The notes below the pieces were generated by a model. That model was not told where the DNA came from and made no database searches. It worked only from the letters and a program-made list of their open reading frames with translations. Position numbers and translations under genes: made by a program. Source: Pteria penguin (taxonomy: Eukaryota > Mollusca > Bivalvia > Pterioida > Pteriidae). From it: 64,000 nt of DNA. The stretch lies in assembly GCA_035048485.1 (NCBI GenBank), contig CM068584.1, positions 62,602,420 through 62,666,419 on the forward strand. Reading direction: 5' to 3'. This document shows, one piece after another, positions 48,148 to 61,300 of the stretch. How positions within the stretch are numbered: the stretch's first letter is position 1; each line of letters opens with the position of its first letter.

Positions 48148-48246
48148 GCGGTCCTTGGCATTTACGTCAGCCTTAGCATCGATAAGTATCTTCACTATAT
48201 CACTGTGACCATGGAACGCTGCCTTGTAGAGTGGAGTGGCCTTAAT
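48148..48246 (-). CDS. Ankyrin-repeat exon, type 2 (99 nt, phase 0-0), most upstream found
   Basis: The acceptor is TTTGAAG|ATTAAG and the donor GACCGC|GTAAGT. The 33 residues IKATPLYKAAFHGHSDIV then KILIDAKADVNAKDR are one ankyrin repeat. No further ankyrin exon is found upstream, where the Helitron-like array begins, so the 5' end of the gene is missing from the window or unrecognised. Confidence 0.85.
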
Positions 48247-48307
48247 CTTCAAAGCGAAAAGTATTATTAAAAGTGTTATATAGTAATGAATTAGTGTATA
48301 CAGATGG

Positions 48308-49252
48308 GTGCAGTCCTAACCTAACATACACCTTAACGCAAAAAGCTGTCATGAGGACATTAAGCACACGTACTGACCGGACGCGCGTGAGCTCCTCATG
48401 AAAACGCAATTTATTCCCGCGTGCGTTCAGTCCAGTCACACGTTCACATGTCTACATTTGTAATTCTCTATGCAGTACGAATGGAGGAAATAAAATGTCT
48501 TTAATTAAATAACCACGAATGGCACCATATATACGTGTATTAAATGTAATGTTAAAATGACATCCCGCATTAAGAATTTCATGTTATATAACAAAGGAAA
48601 TTACAGCGTAGACATGCCACAAGGTATTTAAGAATAAACTTCGTCAGTTTATACAAGCATGATTACTTTCTAATTTTATTTATGTATTCATTTATTTGTT
48701 TATTCATAATTAATTTATTTATGCCTTTATTTCTTATGTGTTTATTATTATTATTTCTTAATTTATCTAATTTTCATGATATATGAATAATTATTATTAT
48801 TATCTTTATTAATTTTTCAACTATTATTATTATTATTTTTATTGTTATTAGTATTTTCCTAAAACAAGAATAAATTTTATTATAGTCAATGTTCGGAAAT
48901 TGCGTTCAATATTTTAGAATTCATCCCTTAACTTGTAAGGGTTTTATTTAATTTTAAATATTTCATTACACATTAATGTGTTTTTATATTTAGATATGCA
49001 ATGTATATATATCGATTCTCGTTGAAATCCTTTTATATGTATATGTTAATATAAGTTTTAAGTTCTCAACAAGCGAGCGTGACTGTCAAGCACGTTCACG
49101 CGGCAGTCAAGCGCGTTAACGCGGTCGCCAAATGAAGTCCACGTGGAAATCTGCGTTAACGCAAACGCGTATGCTCAGCAGTCCTCAGCGCACGAGGAAA
49201 GCAAGCTTCACGTTAAGGCGATTTTTACATTATTTTAAGTTGGGACTGCACC
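48308..49252. mobile_element. DNA element with GGTGCAGTCCTAAC termini
   Basis: GGTGCAGTCCTAAC (48307) and GTTGGGACTGCACC (ending 49252) are inverted repeats with one mismatch. Subterminal 'cttaacgc..aaa' and 'cacgttaagg' also pair. The interior is AT-rich with GCGTTAACGC palindromes and no ORF. The intron sequence resumes after it (TGTATATCTCCTTTA), as in the empty site at 38720-38745. A truncated copy lies at 31478-31701. Confidence 0.75.
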
Positions 49253-49352
49253 TCACTGTATATCTCCTTTATGCTATAAACTGATCAAGCATTGGAAAAG
49301 ATACTTAGAAATTATAACTAAGGCCTGGCATAAACAAATATATGATAGTATA

Positions 49353-49356
<4 letters not shown>

Positions 49357-49404
<48 letters not shown>
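49357..49404. repeat. (AAT)n microsatellite adjoining first Helitron-like element
   Basis: Sixteen AAT units end in AACTAG, the terminal CTAG of the element. All elements in the array abut such tracts. Confidence 0.95.
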
Positions 49405-49405
<1 letters not shown>

Positions 49406-51736
49406 TAGAGCATACCTGTTGCCGAGGCAACAGGGCGGATCTTCCTCTCTCGAAAAAAAAAAAAATAAGTAGATAGAAAGAAGGAAAAAAGAAAAAAAAA
49501 GATCAAGAGAATGACTTACATGTACTTTACACACAATAACACCCCCCCCCCCCCCAAAACCCACAAGCAATCAAATTAATTAATAATTAAAATTGAAAAA
49601 AAAAACTATTATCGAGAGAAAAAAATCAAGTTAAAGAAACATTTAGAATTTCCGTAAAAATATACTTGATATTCATAAAGAAAACAGAGATACTCCAGTG
49701 AGTATACGCATTTATTGCGGCATCATAGATATGCCGATTAGGACAAATGAGAAATATAAACATGTATACATCTCAACGAGACACTATGTAAACACACTCA
49801 TGTAATGAAAGTGGCATGAATACAGCTACAGATAGTCTGTGTATTACAGAATTCCTATTCAGAAGCGTGATGACGTAATACGACATAGCTGGATAGAGCG
49901 CGTGTATTGCGCGTTTCAACGCTCAAGATAGCTATATATATACCACTGAGATGAGTATTATAGTAAGGAGACAAAGAAACTCAAATTAGAGTAAATCATA
50001 TTGCGGGTCTCCTTTATAACTTTCGATTAAACATTCCACGGACAAAGCGCAGTAACTCCATGGAATACATGTATCTCACATGTTTAAAGTCAAGGTAAAT
50101 TCAACGCGCTTCTCTAATGTGTAATCCCGACGCTCGGAGAAGGATGTTTATTGCGTTGTTGATCAGTAGCGGGTAGAGTGCAAAAAAATATGATTTTTGT
50201 TTAAGAATTCGAATTCAAAATACTTTCTCAAACTTTCGTTTTTATACTTTGTTCATACGACAAATAAGAAAAAACTTTGAAAGTTACGCAAGTAAGTAAA
50301 ATATTTTTTTTTAATCTTTAAATCGCTCACTTTCAAATACTGAGAAACATGTTTCATACTAAAATCGTTACGGAAAATCGTTTGGTAATGTTCTGGAAAC
50401 GATAAGACAAAAAAAAAATTTTTTTTTTTGGCAAATTACGTAATTATTTAAAAATTTTACATTGGAATAGCGGCCAAACTAAAAAAGATAGATATTATCG
50501 GCCGATGAATATTGTAAAGATGTGAAGCTAGAGAATATGACAGATAAAATTTGAATAGTCTAGCATTTAAAATAACGCTGTATGGTGGAGAATTTAAAAT
50601 TTAACTTATTGTTATGTAATGTTTTTGAAAACTTTTATTTTTGAATTTTTATTTTACTTAAACGGGTAACGGTGTCTTGGAAAGTCTATAGCTATAAAAT
50701 TTGTAGATAAATCCGTTATTCGGAAAATGGAATTGAAATTTCGGCGATTTAAGACCCTCTCTCGATAGGGTCTACGCATGCTAGAGGGAAGGGGGCAAAT
50801 ATTTCGATGTTTTTGAAAGTATCATTTAAAAGAGTAAACACTTCTCACGTGCTGTATGGTTTTTTCTTGATCATATGACGAAAAATAAGCAAGTTATGAA
50901 GAAATTACGTAACTAACCAAATTTGTGAAAATCTTAAATTTCTCAATTAAAATTGGATAGAAAATATTTAAAAAAAAACCTCTTACAACATGAATTTGAC
51001 ATTCTATATCGTTTTGCAATATTTTTTAACGTTAAGACCTAAAATAAAAAAAAGTTTTGATGTTACGTAATGAGTTTAAAAATTTTAAACACCAATAGCG
51101 CCTTTACCGTAAAAGTTACATAATCGGCGTTAAGTTTATTGACGGGATCCACACCTGTACAACATTATAAAGAAAGTTTGGGGAGTCTAGCTTAAATAAT
51201 GAACATTTTATTTGAGAAATTTTAAAAACTACTTAAAAATGAATTTAAAATTTTGAAATAATTGTTTTTACCCTTATATTGACCCTCTTAATTGTTTGGC
51301 AATATACTTGCAACTCTCAAGCTTAAAATAACCTGTTTTTGAAAATACGTAATCAGTTAAAAATTTAAAACTTTTATAGCGTCTTTGCTATAATAGTTAC
51401 CTAATCGGGGTTAATTCGGTTGTCAAGAACTACACCCGTACAAAATCAAAAAGAAAATTTCAGAAATCTAGCTTGCATATTAATAGTTATATTTGAGAAA
51501 TTTTAAAAATTAAAAATTGTTACGTAATTTTACTTATAACTTGAATTTTAGCAAAATTTTCTTTTAAATCTCTCAGGTTTTGCCTTGTAAGTAAGTAAAA
51601 CAGAGCAAAAATATTGACAGTGAAGCCGTTTCTGAGAAAATTGCTGTCAAAAAGTGCTAAGAATAAAAAAAAAAATAATAATAATCGCAAATGTAAAGAA
51701 AAAACTTCACAATAACAGAATGGAATCAGAAGACCC
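49405..51736 (-). mobile_element. Helitron-like element Y1 (non-autonomous)
   Basis: Read on the minus strand the 3' end is CCTGTTGCC-TC-GGCAACAGG (perfect 9-bp stem, 49434-49415), six bases, then CTAG (49408-49405) followed by T. That is the Helitron 3' signature. The 5' side ends near GGGTCTTCTGATTCC (51736 back). Subterminal GGATCTTCC / GGAAGACCC-like blocks are inverted, as in Helentron/DINE-type elements. It has no Rep/helicase coding. A poly-C (49541-49554) is included. Confidence 0.6.
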
Positions 51737-52505
51737 TAATAATAATAACAATAACTAGAAACGAGCTCGTTGCTAAAGCAACGAGTAGGTTTCACAAGTT
51801 AAAGTCGAAGCAGCGAAGCTGAGATCTCCTACTCTAATACAAAATTCTTTTTCACGATCCAGATATCTGATCTTTAGTGATGGTATCCACATTGCGCAAT
51901 CTACTTGCAGAAATTGTAGGTAACGGCGACTTACATTATACACATTATACTGAAGCCTACATCGCACAATATCGACTACTCTTGACCATATATTTGAAAC
52001 AAGAAACATGTAGGACAATCACACTTAGTACAATCTGCACGTGTAACCTACATCTTCAGTCCTTACTGCCCGCTTTATGTTGTTTATTTATTAACTTACG
52101 CAAGGTATTTCGCGTGTACAGATGTTTGACCTTGAATCGCTTCTCTGCTGGAATAAACAATTCTCCTCGCGATGAACTTACGCAAGTTTATTTCGCGTGT
52201 ACAGATGTTTGACCTTGAATCGCCACTCTGCTGGAATAAACAATTCTCCTCGCGATGGCCTTTAGTAATGCCGCTTTCCCCAATATACAAAACAAAGACT
52301 TGACAATGTCTCGTATTCCACAGGTAAAGCACTGCAACTGGCGATTAATTCACACACGTTTGAAGTCCTGTATAACAGCGGCGCAGTGCGAGGTATTAAG
52401 CAAGGCAAATTCACCGCGCTTCTCTAATGTGTAATGCCGACGCTCGGAGAAGATTTCTTTATAGCCTTGTTCAGCAGTAGCTCGTAGAATGTAAATTTGC
52501 TTTTT

Positions 52506-52586
52506 CTTTCTTTTTTTTTTTTTTTTTTTGTTTTTTTTTTTGTGGGGGGGGTTGGGTTTTTTTATTTTTTTTGGTTTTTTTTTTTT
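52506..52586. repeat. T/G homopolymer tract in X1
   Basis: Long T runs broken by G runs. The same tract, of different length, sits at the same place in X2 (59065-59153) and X3 (62525-62615). Such tracts are also prone to base-calling error. Confidence 0.9.
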
Positions 52587-53519
52587 AAGAATTAGAATGC
52601 ATAAAACATTCTCAAACTCTATTTTATAGAAAACACTTTAAATCGCGATTGAATTAATCGCGAGTTACTGCGCCTTGTCCATGGAAGAAGTCCTATATAA
52701 CAGCGGTGTCGTGCAAGGTATTAAGCAAGGCAAATTGACCGCGCTTCTGAAGATATGTTTATTGCGTTGTTCATCAGTAGAGTGCCCAAAATTTGATTTT
52801 TGTTTAAGAAATCGAAATCAAAATGCTTTCTCAAACTCTTGTTTTTATAAATTTGTTCATACGACGAATAAAAAATACTTGAAAGTTACGCAAGTAAGAT
52901 ATTTTTATAAAAAAATCTTTAAATTGCTCACTTTCAAATACCGGGAAACATGTTTCATAGTAAAATCGTTACGGAAAATCGTTTCGTAATGTTTTGGAAA
53001 CTAAAAGACTAAAAATAAGACAGTTTTGAACATTACGTAATTTTTTAAAAAAAAATTAAATTGAAATAGAGGCCAAACTAAAAGAGATAGATAATATCGG
53101 CCGATGAAAGTTCTAAAGATATGAACCTAGAGAACATAACAGTGAAAATTTGAGAGATCTACCATTAAAACTAAAAGCTACATACGCGAAAATCGAAAAA
53201 TATTAAATCTTACGTTATTCTCTTAAAACGTCGTATATTTCGAAAATTTTTTTCATTAAACGGGAGTATGTGTCTGTGAGAATGAATAGCCGAAAGATGA
53301 AATTTCAAAGTAAAGAGTCGGTAGATACCCTCATTCCCTATCATGCTACCAATTTTCACATCTCTACCTTCTTTAATAAGCGAGCTTTAGCTGAAACCAT
53401 TTCATTAAACATTAATGAACTTTATATGACGTTGAAAGCATCACTTTAAAGGGGGTTGTCGTGTTTTGAACCTAAATAACTCGAAAACGGTAAGAGTTAG
53501 CGAAAATTTGATGGCAATG

Positions 53520-55600
53520 TTATGCATATAAATTTTCGCGCAGAATCGATTGCAACAATCCCCGATTCGATAAGATGAAAATTAATGGAGTTATGACGTC
53601 ATTTACAAAGTATGACGTCATTTTCAGGAATTTGGTACCATGCCAATTCCCTTTTGTCAGTCGGTAGATATTTGCATTCTCTTTTATGCTACCAAATTTC
53701 ATACCTCTAGCTTTATCAATAAGCGAGACACAGGTACCTGAAGTTTTAAATTGTATTTTCAGGAAAGGCCAAACACTGAACTTTGACCGCAAATATCTCG
53801 AAAACGGTAAGAGATATCGAAAATCTGAGACCAGACCTTTCTCCTTTAACTACTTTTTCACGCAGAATCGATTGCAACAATCCCCGATTCGATACGATGA
53901 AAATTAATGGAGTTATGACGTCATTTTCAGGAATTTGGCACCTTGCCAATTCCCTTTTGTCAGTCGGTAGATATTTGCATTCTCTTTTATGCTACCAAAT
54001 TTCATACCTCTAGCTTTATCAATAAGCGAGACACAGGTACCTGAAGTTTTAAATTGTATTTTCAGGAAAGGCCAAACACTGAACTTTGACCGCAAATATC
54101 TCGAAAACGGTAAGAGATATCGAAATTCTGTTGCAGGTTATTACCATTTTACTTTTTCACGCAGAATCGATTCCAACCGTCCCCGCCTCGATCCGATGAA
54201 AAATAAGGGAGATATGACGTCATTTACAAAGTATGACGTCATTTTCAGGAATTTGGTACCATGCCAATTCCCTTTTGTCAGTCGGTAGATATTTGCATTC
54301 TCTTTTATGCTACCAAATTTCATACCTCTAGCTTTATCAATAAGCGAGACACAGGTACCTGAAGTTTTAAATTGTATTTTCAGGAAAGGCCAAACACTGA
54401 ACTTTGACCGCAAATATCTCGAAAACGGTAAGAGATATCGAAAATCTGAGACCAGACCGTTCTCCTTTAACTACTTTTTCACGCAGAATCGATTGCAACA
54501 ATCCCCGATTCGATACGATGAAAATTAATGGAGTTATGACGTCATTTTCAGGAATTTGGCACCTTGCCAATTCCCTTTTGTCAGTCGGTAGATATTTGCA
54601 TTCTCTTTTATGCTACCAAATTTCATACCTCTAGCTTTATCAATAAGCTAGACACAGGTACCTGAAGTTTTAAATTGTATTTTCAGGAAAGGCCAAACAC
54701 TGAACTTTGACCGCAAATATCTCGAAAACGGTAAGAGATATCGAAATTCTGTTGCAGGTGAATACCATTTTACTTTTTCACGCAGAATCGATTCCAACCG
54801 TCCCCGCCTCGATCCGATGAAAAATAAGGGAGATATGACGTCATTTACAAAGTATGACGTCATTTTCAGGAATTTGGTACCATGCCAATTCCCTTTTGTC
54901 AGTCGGTAGATATTTGCATTCTCTTTTATGCTACCAAATTTCATACCTCTAGCTTTATCAATAAGCGAGACACAGGTACCTGAAGTTTTAAATTGTATTT
55001 TCAGGAAAGGCCAAACACTGAACTTTGACCGCAAATATCTCGAAAACGGTAAGAGATATCGAAAATCTGAGACCAGACCTTTCTCCTTTAACTACTTTTT
55101 CACGCAGAATCGATTGCAACAATCCCCGATTCGATACGATGAAAATTAATGGAGTTATGACGTCATTTTCAGGAATTTGGCACCTTGCCAATTCCCTTTT
55201 GTCAGTCGGTAGATATTTGCATTCTCTTTTATGCTACCAAATTTCATACCTCTAGCTTTATCAATAAGCGAGACACAGGTACCTGAAGTTTTAAATTGTA
55301 TTTTCAGGAAAGGCCAAACACTGAACTTTGACCGCAAATATCTCGAAAACGGTAAGAGATATCGAAATTCTGTTGCTGGTATTTACCATTTTACTTTTTC
55401 ACGCAGAATCGATTCCAACCGTCCCCCGCCTCGATCCGATGAAAAATAAGGGAGATATGACGTCATTTACAAAGTATGACGTCATTTTCAGGAATTTGGC
55501 TCCATGCCAAATTCCTCTTGTCAGTCGGTAGATATTCTCAATCTCTATCATGCTACCAAATTTCACACCTCTATCTTCCTCAATAAGCGAACTATAGGCG
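53520..55600. repeat. Core minisatellite, dimeric 303+318-bp higher-order repeat
   Basis: ATGCTACCAAATTTCATACC starts near 53686, 53989, 54307, 54610, 54928 and 55231, spacings 303, 318, 303, 318, 303. The two monomers differ in the second half: A has 'agaccagacctttctccttt' and one TGACGTCA; B has 'ccgtccccgcctcgatccg' and two. So the 621-bp dimer is the repeating unit. ORFs on both strands copy this period and are not genes. Confidence 0.95.
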
Positions 55601-56440
55601 AAAACATTTCATGAATAATTAATGAGTGTTGATGACGTCACAAACATCTCCTAAAGGGGGTTGTCGTGTTCAAACGCAAATAACTCGAGAACCGTAAGAG
55701 TTAGCGAAAATCTGAGAACACTTTACTGGTAGGTATTTGAACGCTCTATCGAATGGAAGAAACCCGATCAAAATCCGACTGCAAATAAAGTCGCTAGACC
55801 TTGCCAAAGATTTGATTCGAAAATTTTCAATAATTTCAAAAATATTGGCAGCATGCCATTTTCATTCTAGAGGTAGATTAAGAATGTGGAAACATGTTTA
55901 GATATAAAATTTCATGCCGATATCTCATTTAATAAGAGAGATATTAACGTATGAATATTTAATTAGCTTGATGACGTCATAGCGAATTTTCCCACGCTCA
56001 TTGTGACTTTATTTATGGTCCGATTTCAAAAATTTTTCATATTCCAAATCAGACCATTAAAATCTTTCATCCTACTGTCTAAAATCTAAGATTGAAATAT
56101 CTTTTTTGAAATGAAAACAATCGGGTCAAGGTCAACTTTTTCGGGGTAGAGCTACGAAATTGACGCAGTGACATAAAATCTTGCATCTCCTTTTCTGAAT
56201 CGAATGCTGAAAATTTCATTCCAATCGGACAAATAATAAGGAAAATATAGCGATTCAAAATTTTGGCGTCGTAGGTGGCGCTGCGCGCTTATAAGCGGTA
56301 ATTTAGAAAATTAAAAAAATCAAATCTTGAAAATTTAATTTCGAATCGAACACTGAAAACAGAATAGTAATATCTTTAATAATGAGTGATTTCTGAGCCG
56401 TCACAAAAAAAAAACGGATGAAGAATAATAATAATAATAA

Positions 56441-58314
56441 CTAGAGCTTACCCGTTGCCGAGGCAACAGGGCGGGTCTTCCTCTTTAGAAAAAAAAGGAA
56501 AAATATGCAGGTAGAAAGAAGGAAAAAAAAAGAAAAAAGAAACGAGATACTGCAATGAGTATATTTATTGCGGCATCATAGATATGCCGATTAGGAGAAA
56601 GGAGAAGTATATACATAGATACATGTATATATCTCACCGAGACACTATGTAAACATACTCATGTAATTAAAGCGGCATGAATCCAGCTATAGAAAGTCTG
56701 TGTATTACAGAATTCCTATTCACAAGCGTGGTGACGTAATGCGACAAAGCTGGATAGAGAGTGTGTATTACGCATTTATTTCAAAGGTCACGTTAGCTGT
56801 ACGTATAGCACTGAGATGACTACTATAGTAAGGAGATAAAGAAACTCAAATTTAAGGGAAAGCGCAGAAACTCGCGAATGAATTAATAATTAATCGCGAG
56901 TTACTGCGCTTTTCCCGTCTCTATAGGAGCGGCGCTGTGCGAGGTATTAAGCAAGGCAAATTCAACGCGCTCTTCTAATGTGTAATCCCGTTCGCTCGGA
57001 GAAGATTTGTTTATTGCGTTCTTTATCAGTAGCGGGTAGAGAGAAAAAAAATGTTATTTTTGTTTAATATTCGAATTCAAATTCTTTCTGAAACACTCGT
57101 TTGTATTCTTTGTTCATACGAAGAATAAAAAAATACATGAAAGTTACGCAAATAAGATATTTTTTAAAGAAATCTTTAAATTGCTCACTTTCAAATACTG
57201 AGAAACTTATTTCATACTGAAATGGTTACGGAAAATCGTTTCGTAATACTCTGGAAACGATAGGACTAAAAATAAAACAAGCTTTGCAAATTACGTAATT
57301 TTTAAAAAATTTAAATTGAAATAGCGGCTAAACTAAAATAGATAGATATTGTCGGCCGATGAATTTTGTGAAGATATGAACCTAGAGAGTATGACAGTTC
57401 AAATTTGGAAAGTGTAGCATAAAAAATAATGCTATAAAGGGGAAAATTTAAAATTTTACTAATTATTACGTGATGTTTTTGAAAAGTTTGATTTTGTAAT
57501 TTTTTTTCACTTAAACGGGTAACGGTGCCTGTGAAAGTCGATAGACACAATATGAAGTGTGTACATAAAACCGTTTCTCAGAAAATGGAATTGAAAAATC
57601 GGGGTGAAATTTCGGCGTTTTAAGACCCTCTCTCGATAGGGTTGTCCAACGATAGAGGGAAGGGGGCTAATATTTCGATGTTTTTGAAAATATAATTCAG
57701 AAGCGCTCACCCTTCTCCTGTACTGATTGAATTTTGGTGATCATATGATAAAAACTAAGAAAGTTATGAAGCAATTACGTAACTAACCAAATTTGTGAAA
57801 AACTTAAATTTCTCAATTAAAAATGGATTTAAAATATTAAAAGACACTTTTTTACCATGAAATTTACATTCTAAATCGTTCTATACCGTTTTTAAAATGC
57901 TTAGACTTAAAACAAAGCAGTTTAAAAATTACGTAATTTTTAAATTTTAATAACGGCTTAACCGTTAAAAGTAGATAATCGGCGTTGATTTCATTGTCCC
58001 AGGACACACCTGTCAAATTTGAGAATGAAAATTTGAGGAATCTATCTAAAATAATAAACTTGTTTTTGAGGAAAATAAAAAAAATTAGCCCTATTACGTA
58101 ATTTTCTTTTAAAAACCATAATATTTCGATATTTTTTTTCTTATCAATCAATTTCCCCTGGCTCATCAAGCAAGAAGCCGCGATAAAAAGGTTGTTGGTC
58201 AAGCCGTTTCTGAGAAAATGGCAGTCAAAGTGCTGAGAATAATAATAATAATAACAAATGTAAAGAAAAAACATCACAATAACAGAAGGGTCTTCCGATG
58301 GAATCGGAAGACCC
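56441..58314 (-). mobile_element. Helitron-like element Y2
   Basis: The 3' hairpin on the minus strand is CCTGTTGCC-TC-GGCAACGGG, with CTAG at 56444-56441. The 5' end is a perfect 12-bp hairpin, GGGTCTTCCGAT-TCC-ATCGGAAGACCC on the minus strand (58314-58288). Y1 keeps only one arm of it. The interior is related to Y1 but about 0.45 kb shorter. It abuts X2 with only three bases (TAA) between. Confidence 0.6.
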
Positions 58315-58317
58315 TAA

Positions 58318-61300
58318 CTAGAAACGAGCTCGTTGCTAAAGCAACGAGTAGGTTTCACAAGTTAAAGTCGAAGCAGCGAAGCTGAGATCTCCTACTCTAA
58401 TACAAAATTCTTTTTCACGATCCAGATATCTGATCTTTAGTGATGGTATCCACATTGCGCAATCTACTTGCAGAAATTGTAGGTAACGGCGACTTACATT
58501 ATACACATTATACTGAAGCCTACATCGCACAATATCGACTAACTCTTGACCATATATTTGAAACAAGAAACATGTAGGACAATCACACTTAGTACAATCT
58601 GCACGTGTAACCTAGATCTTCAGTCCTTACTGCCCGCTTTATGTTGTTTATTTATTAACTTACGCAAGGTATTTCGCGTGTACAGATGTTTGACCTTGAA
58701 TCGCTTCTCTGCTGGAATAAACAATTCTCCTCGCGATGAACTTGCGCAAGTTATTTCGCGTGTAAAGATGTTTGACCTTGAATCGCCACTCTGCTGGAAT
58801 AAACAATTCTCCTCGCGATGGCCTTTAGTAATGCCGCTTTCCCCAATATACAAAAGAAAGACTTGACAATGTCTCGTATTTCCACAGGTAAAGCACTGTA
58901 ACTGGCGATTAATTCACACACGTTTGAAGTCCTGTATAACAGCGGCGCAGTGCGAGGTATTAAGCAAGGCAAATTCACCGCGCTTCTCTAATGTGTAATG
59001 CCGACGCTCGGAGAAGATTTCTTTATAGCCTTGTTCAGCAGTAGCTCGTAGAATGTAAATTTGCTTTTTTTTTTTCTTTTTTTCTTTTTTTTTTTTGTTT
59101 TTTTTTTGGGGGGGGGGGGTTGTTTTTTTTAGTTTTTGGTTTTTTTTTTTTTTAAGAAATAGAATGCATAATACTTTCTCAACTCTATTTTATAGAAAGC
59201 AACTTTAAATCTCGATAGAATTAATCGCGAGTTAATGCGCCAAGACAATGGAAGAAGTCCTATATCACATCTGAGACGTGCAAGGTATTAAGCAAGGCAA
59301 ATTGACCGCGCTTCTGAAAATATGTTTATTGCGTTGTTCATCAGTAGAGTGCCCAAAATTTGATTTTTGTTTAAGAAATCGAAATCAAAATGCTTTCTCA
59401 AACTCTTGTTTTTATAATTTGTTCATACGACGAATAAAAAATACTTGAAAGTTACGCAAGTATGATATTTTTATAAAAAAATCTTTAAATTGCTCACTTT
59501 CAAATACCGGGAAACATGTTTCATAGTAAAATCGTTACGGAAAATCGTTTCGTAATGTTTTGGAAACTAAAAGACTAAAAATAAGACAGTTTTGAACATT
59601 ACGTAATTTTTAAAAAACTTTAAATTGAAATAGAGGCCAAACTAAAAGAGATAGATAATATCGGCCGATGAAAGTTCTAAAGATATGAACCTAGAGAACA
59701 TAGCAGTGAAAATTTGAGAGATCTACCATTAAAACTAAAAGCTACATACGCGAAAATCGAAAAATATTAAATCTTACGTAATTCTCTTAAAACGTCGTAT
59801 ATTTCGAAAAATTTTTTTCATTAAACGGGAGTATGTGTCTGTGAGAATGAATAGCCGAAAGATGAAATTTCAAAGTAAAGAGTCGGTAGATACCCTCATT
59901 CCCTATCATGCTACCCAATTTTCACATCTCTACCTTCTTTAATAAGCGAGCTTTAGCTGAAACCATTTCATTAAACATTAATGAACTTTATGTGACGTTG
60001 AAAGCATCACTTTAAAGGGGGTTGTCGTGTTTAAACCTAAATAACTCGAAAACGGTAAGAGTTAGCGAAAATTTGATGGCAAATGCATATAAATTTTCGC
60101 GCAGAATCGATTGCAACAATCCCCGATTCGATAAGATGAAAATTAATGGAGTTATGACGTCATTTACAAAGTATGACGTCATTTTCAGGAATTTGGTACC
60201 ATGCCAATTCCCTTTTGTCAGTCGGTAGATATTTGCATTCTCTTTTATGCTACCAAATTTCATACCTCTAGCTTTATCAATAAGCGAGACACAGGTACCT
60301 GAAGTTTTAAATTGTATTTTCAGGAAAGGCCAAACACTGAACTTTGACCGCAAATATCTCGAAAACGGTAAGAGATATCGAAAATCTGAGACCAGACCTT
60401 TATCCTTTGACTACTTTTTCACGCAGAATCGATTGCAACAATCCCCGATTCGATACGATGAAAAATAAGGGAGTTATGACGTCATTTAGAAAAGTATGAC
60501 GTCATTTTCAGGAATTTGGCACCTTGCCAATTCCCTTTTGTCAGTCGGTAGATATTTGCCATTTTCTTTTATGCTACCAAATTTCATACCTCTAGCTTTA
60601 TCAATAAGCGAGACACAGGTACCTGAAGTTTTAAATTGTATTTTCAGGAAAGGCCAAACACTGAACTTTGACCGCAAATATCTCGAAAACGGTAAGAGAT
60701 ATCGAAATTCTGTTGCCGGTATTTACCATTTTACTTTTTCACGCAGAATCGATTCCAACCGTCCCCGCCTCGATCCGATGAAAAATAAGGGAGATATGAC
60801 GTCATTTACAAAGTATGACGTCATTTTCAGGAATTTGGCTCCATGCCAAATTCCTCTTGTCAATCGGTAGATATTCTCAATCTCTATCATGCTACCAAAT
60901 TTCACACCTCTATCTTCCTCAATAAGCGAGCTATAGGCGAAAACATTTCATGAATAATTAATGAGTGTTGATGACGTCACAAACATCACTTTAAAGGGGG
61001 TTGTCGTGTTCAAACGCAAATAACTCGAGAACCGTAAGAGTTAGCGAAAATCTGAGAACACTTTACTGGTAGGTATTTGAACGCTCTATCGAATGGAAGA
61101 AACCCGATCAAAATCCGACTGCAAATAAAGTCGCTAGACCTTGCCAAAGATTTGATTCGAAAATTTTCAATAATTTCAAAAATATTGGCAGCATGCCATT
61201 TTCATTCTAGAGGTAGATTAAGAATGTGGAAACATGTTTAGATATAAAATTTCATGCCGATATCTCATTTAATAAGAGGAGATATTAACGTATGAATATT

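Larger units (their letters stand above)
44020..48533. repeat. Segmental duplication D2, copy b
   Basis: Partner of 28480-31701, expanded by later insertions: SINE at 44.65 kb, Penelope-like RT at 45.5 kb, SINE at 47.6 kb. Confidence 0.8.
51755..56424 (-). mobile_element. Helitron-like element X1 with core minisatellite
   Basis: The 3' end on the minus strand is CTCGTTGC-TTTA-GCAACGAG (51785-51766), CTCGTTT, CTAG (to 51755), T. The 5' end starts TCTTCATCCG at 56424. The 4.67-kb interior has no gene. It includes a T/G-rich tract (52506-52586), a region homologous to Y elements and the 303/318-bp core repeat. It lies head to tail with Y1 and Y2, separated by short AAT-rich spacers. Confidence 0.6.
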
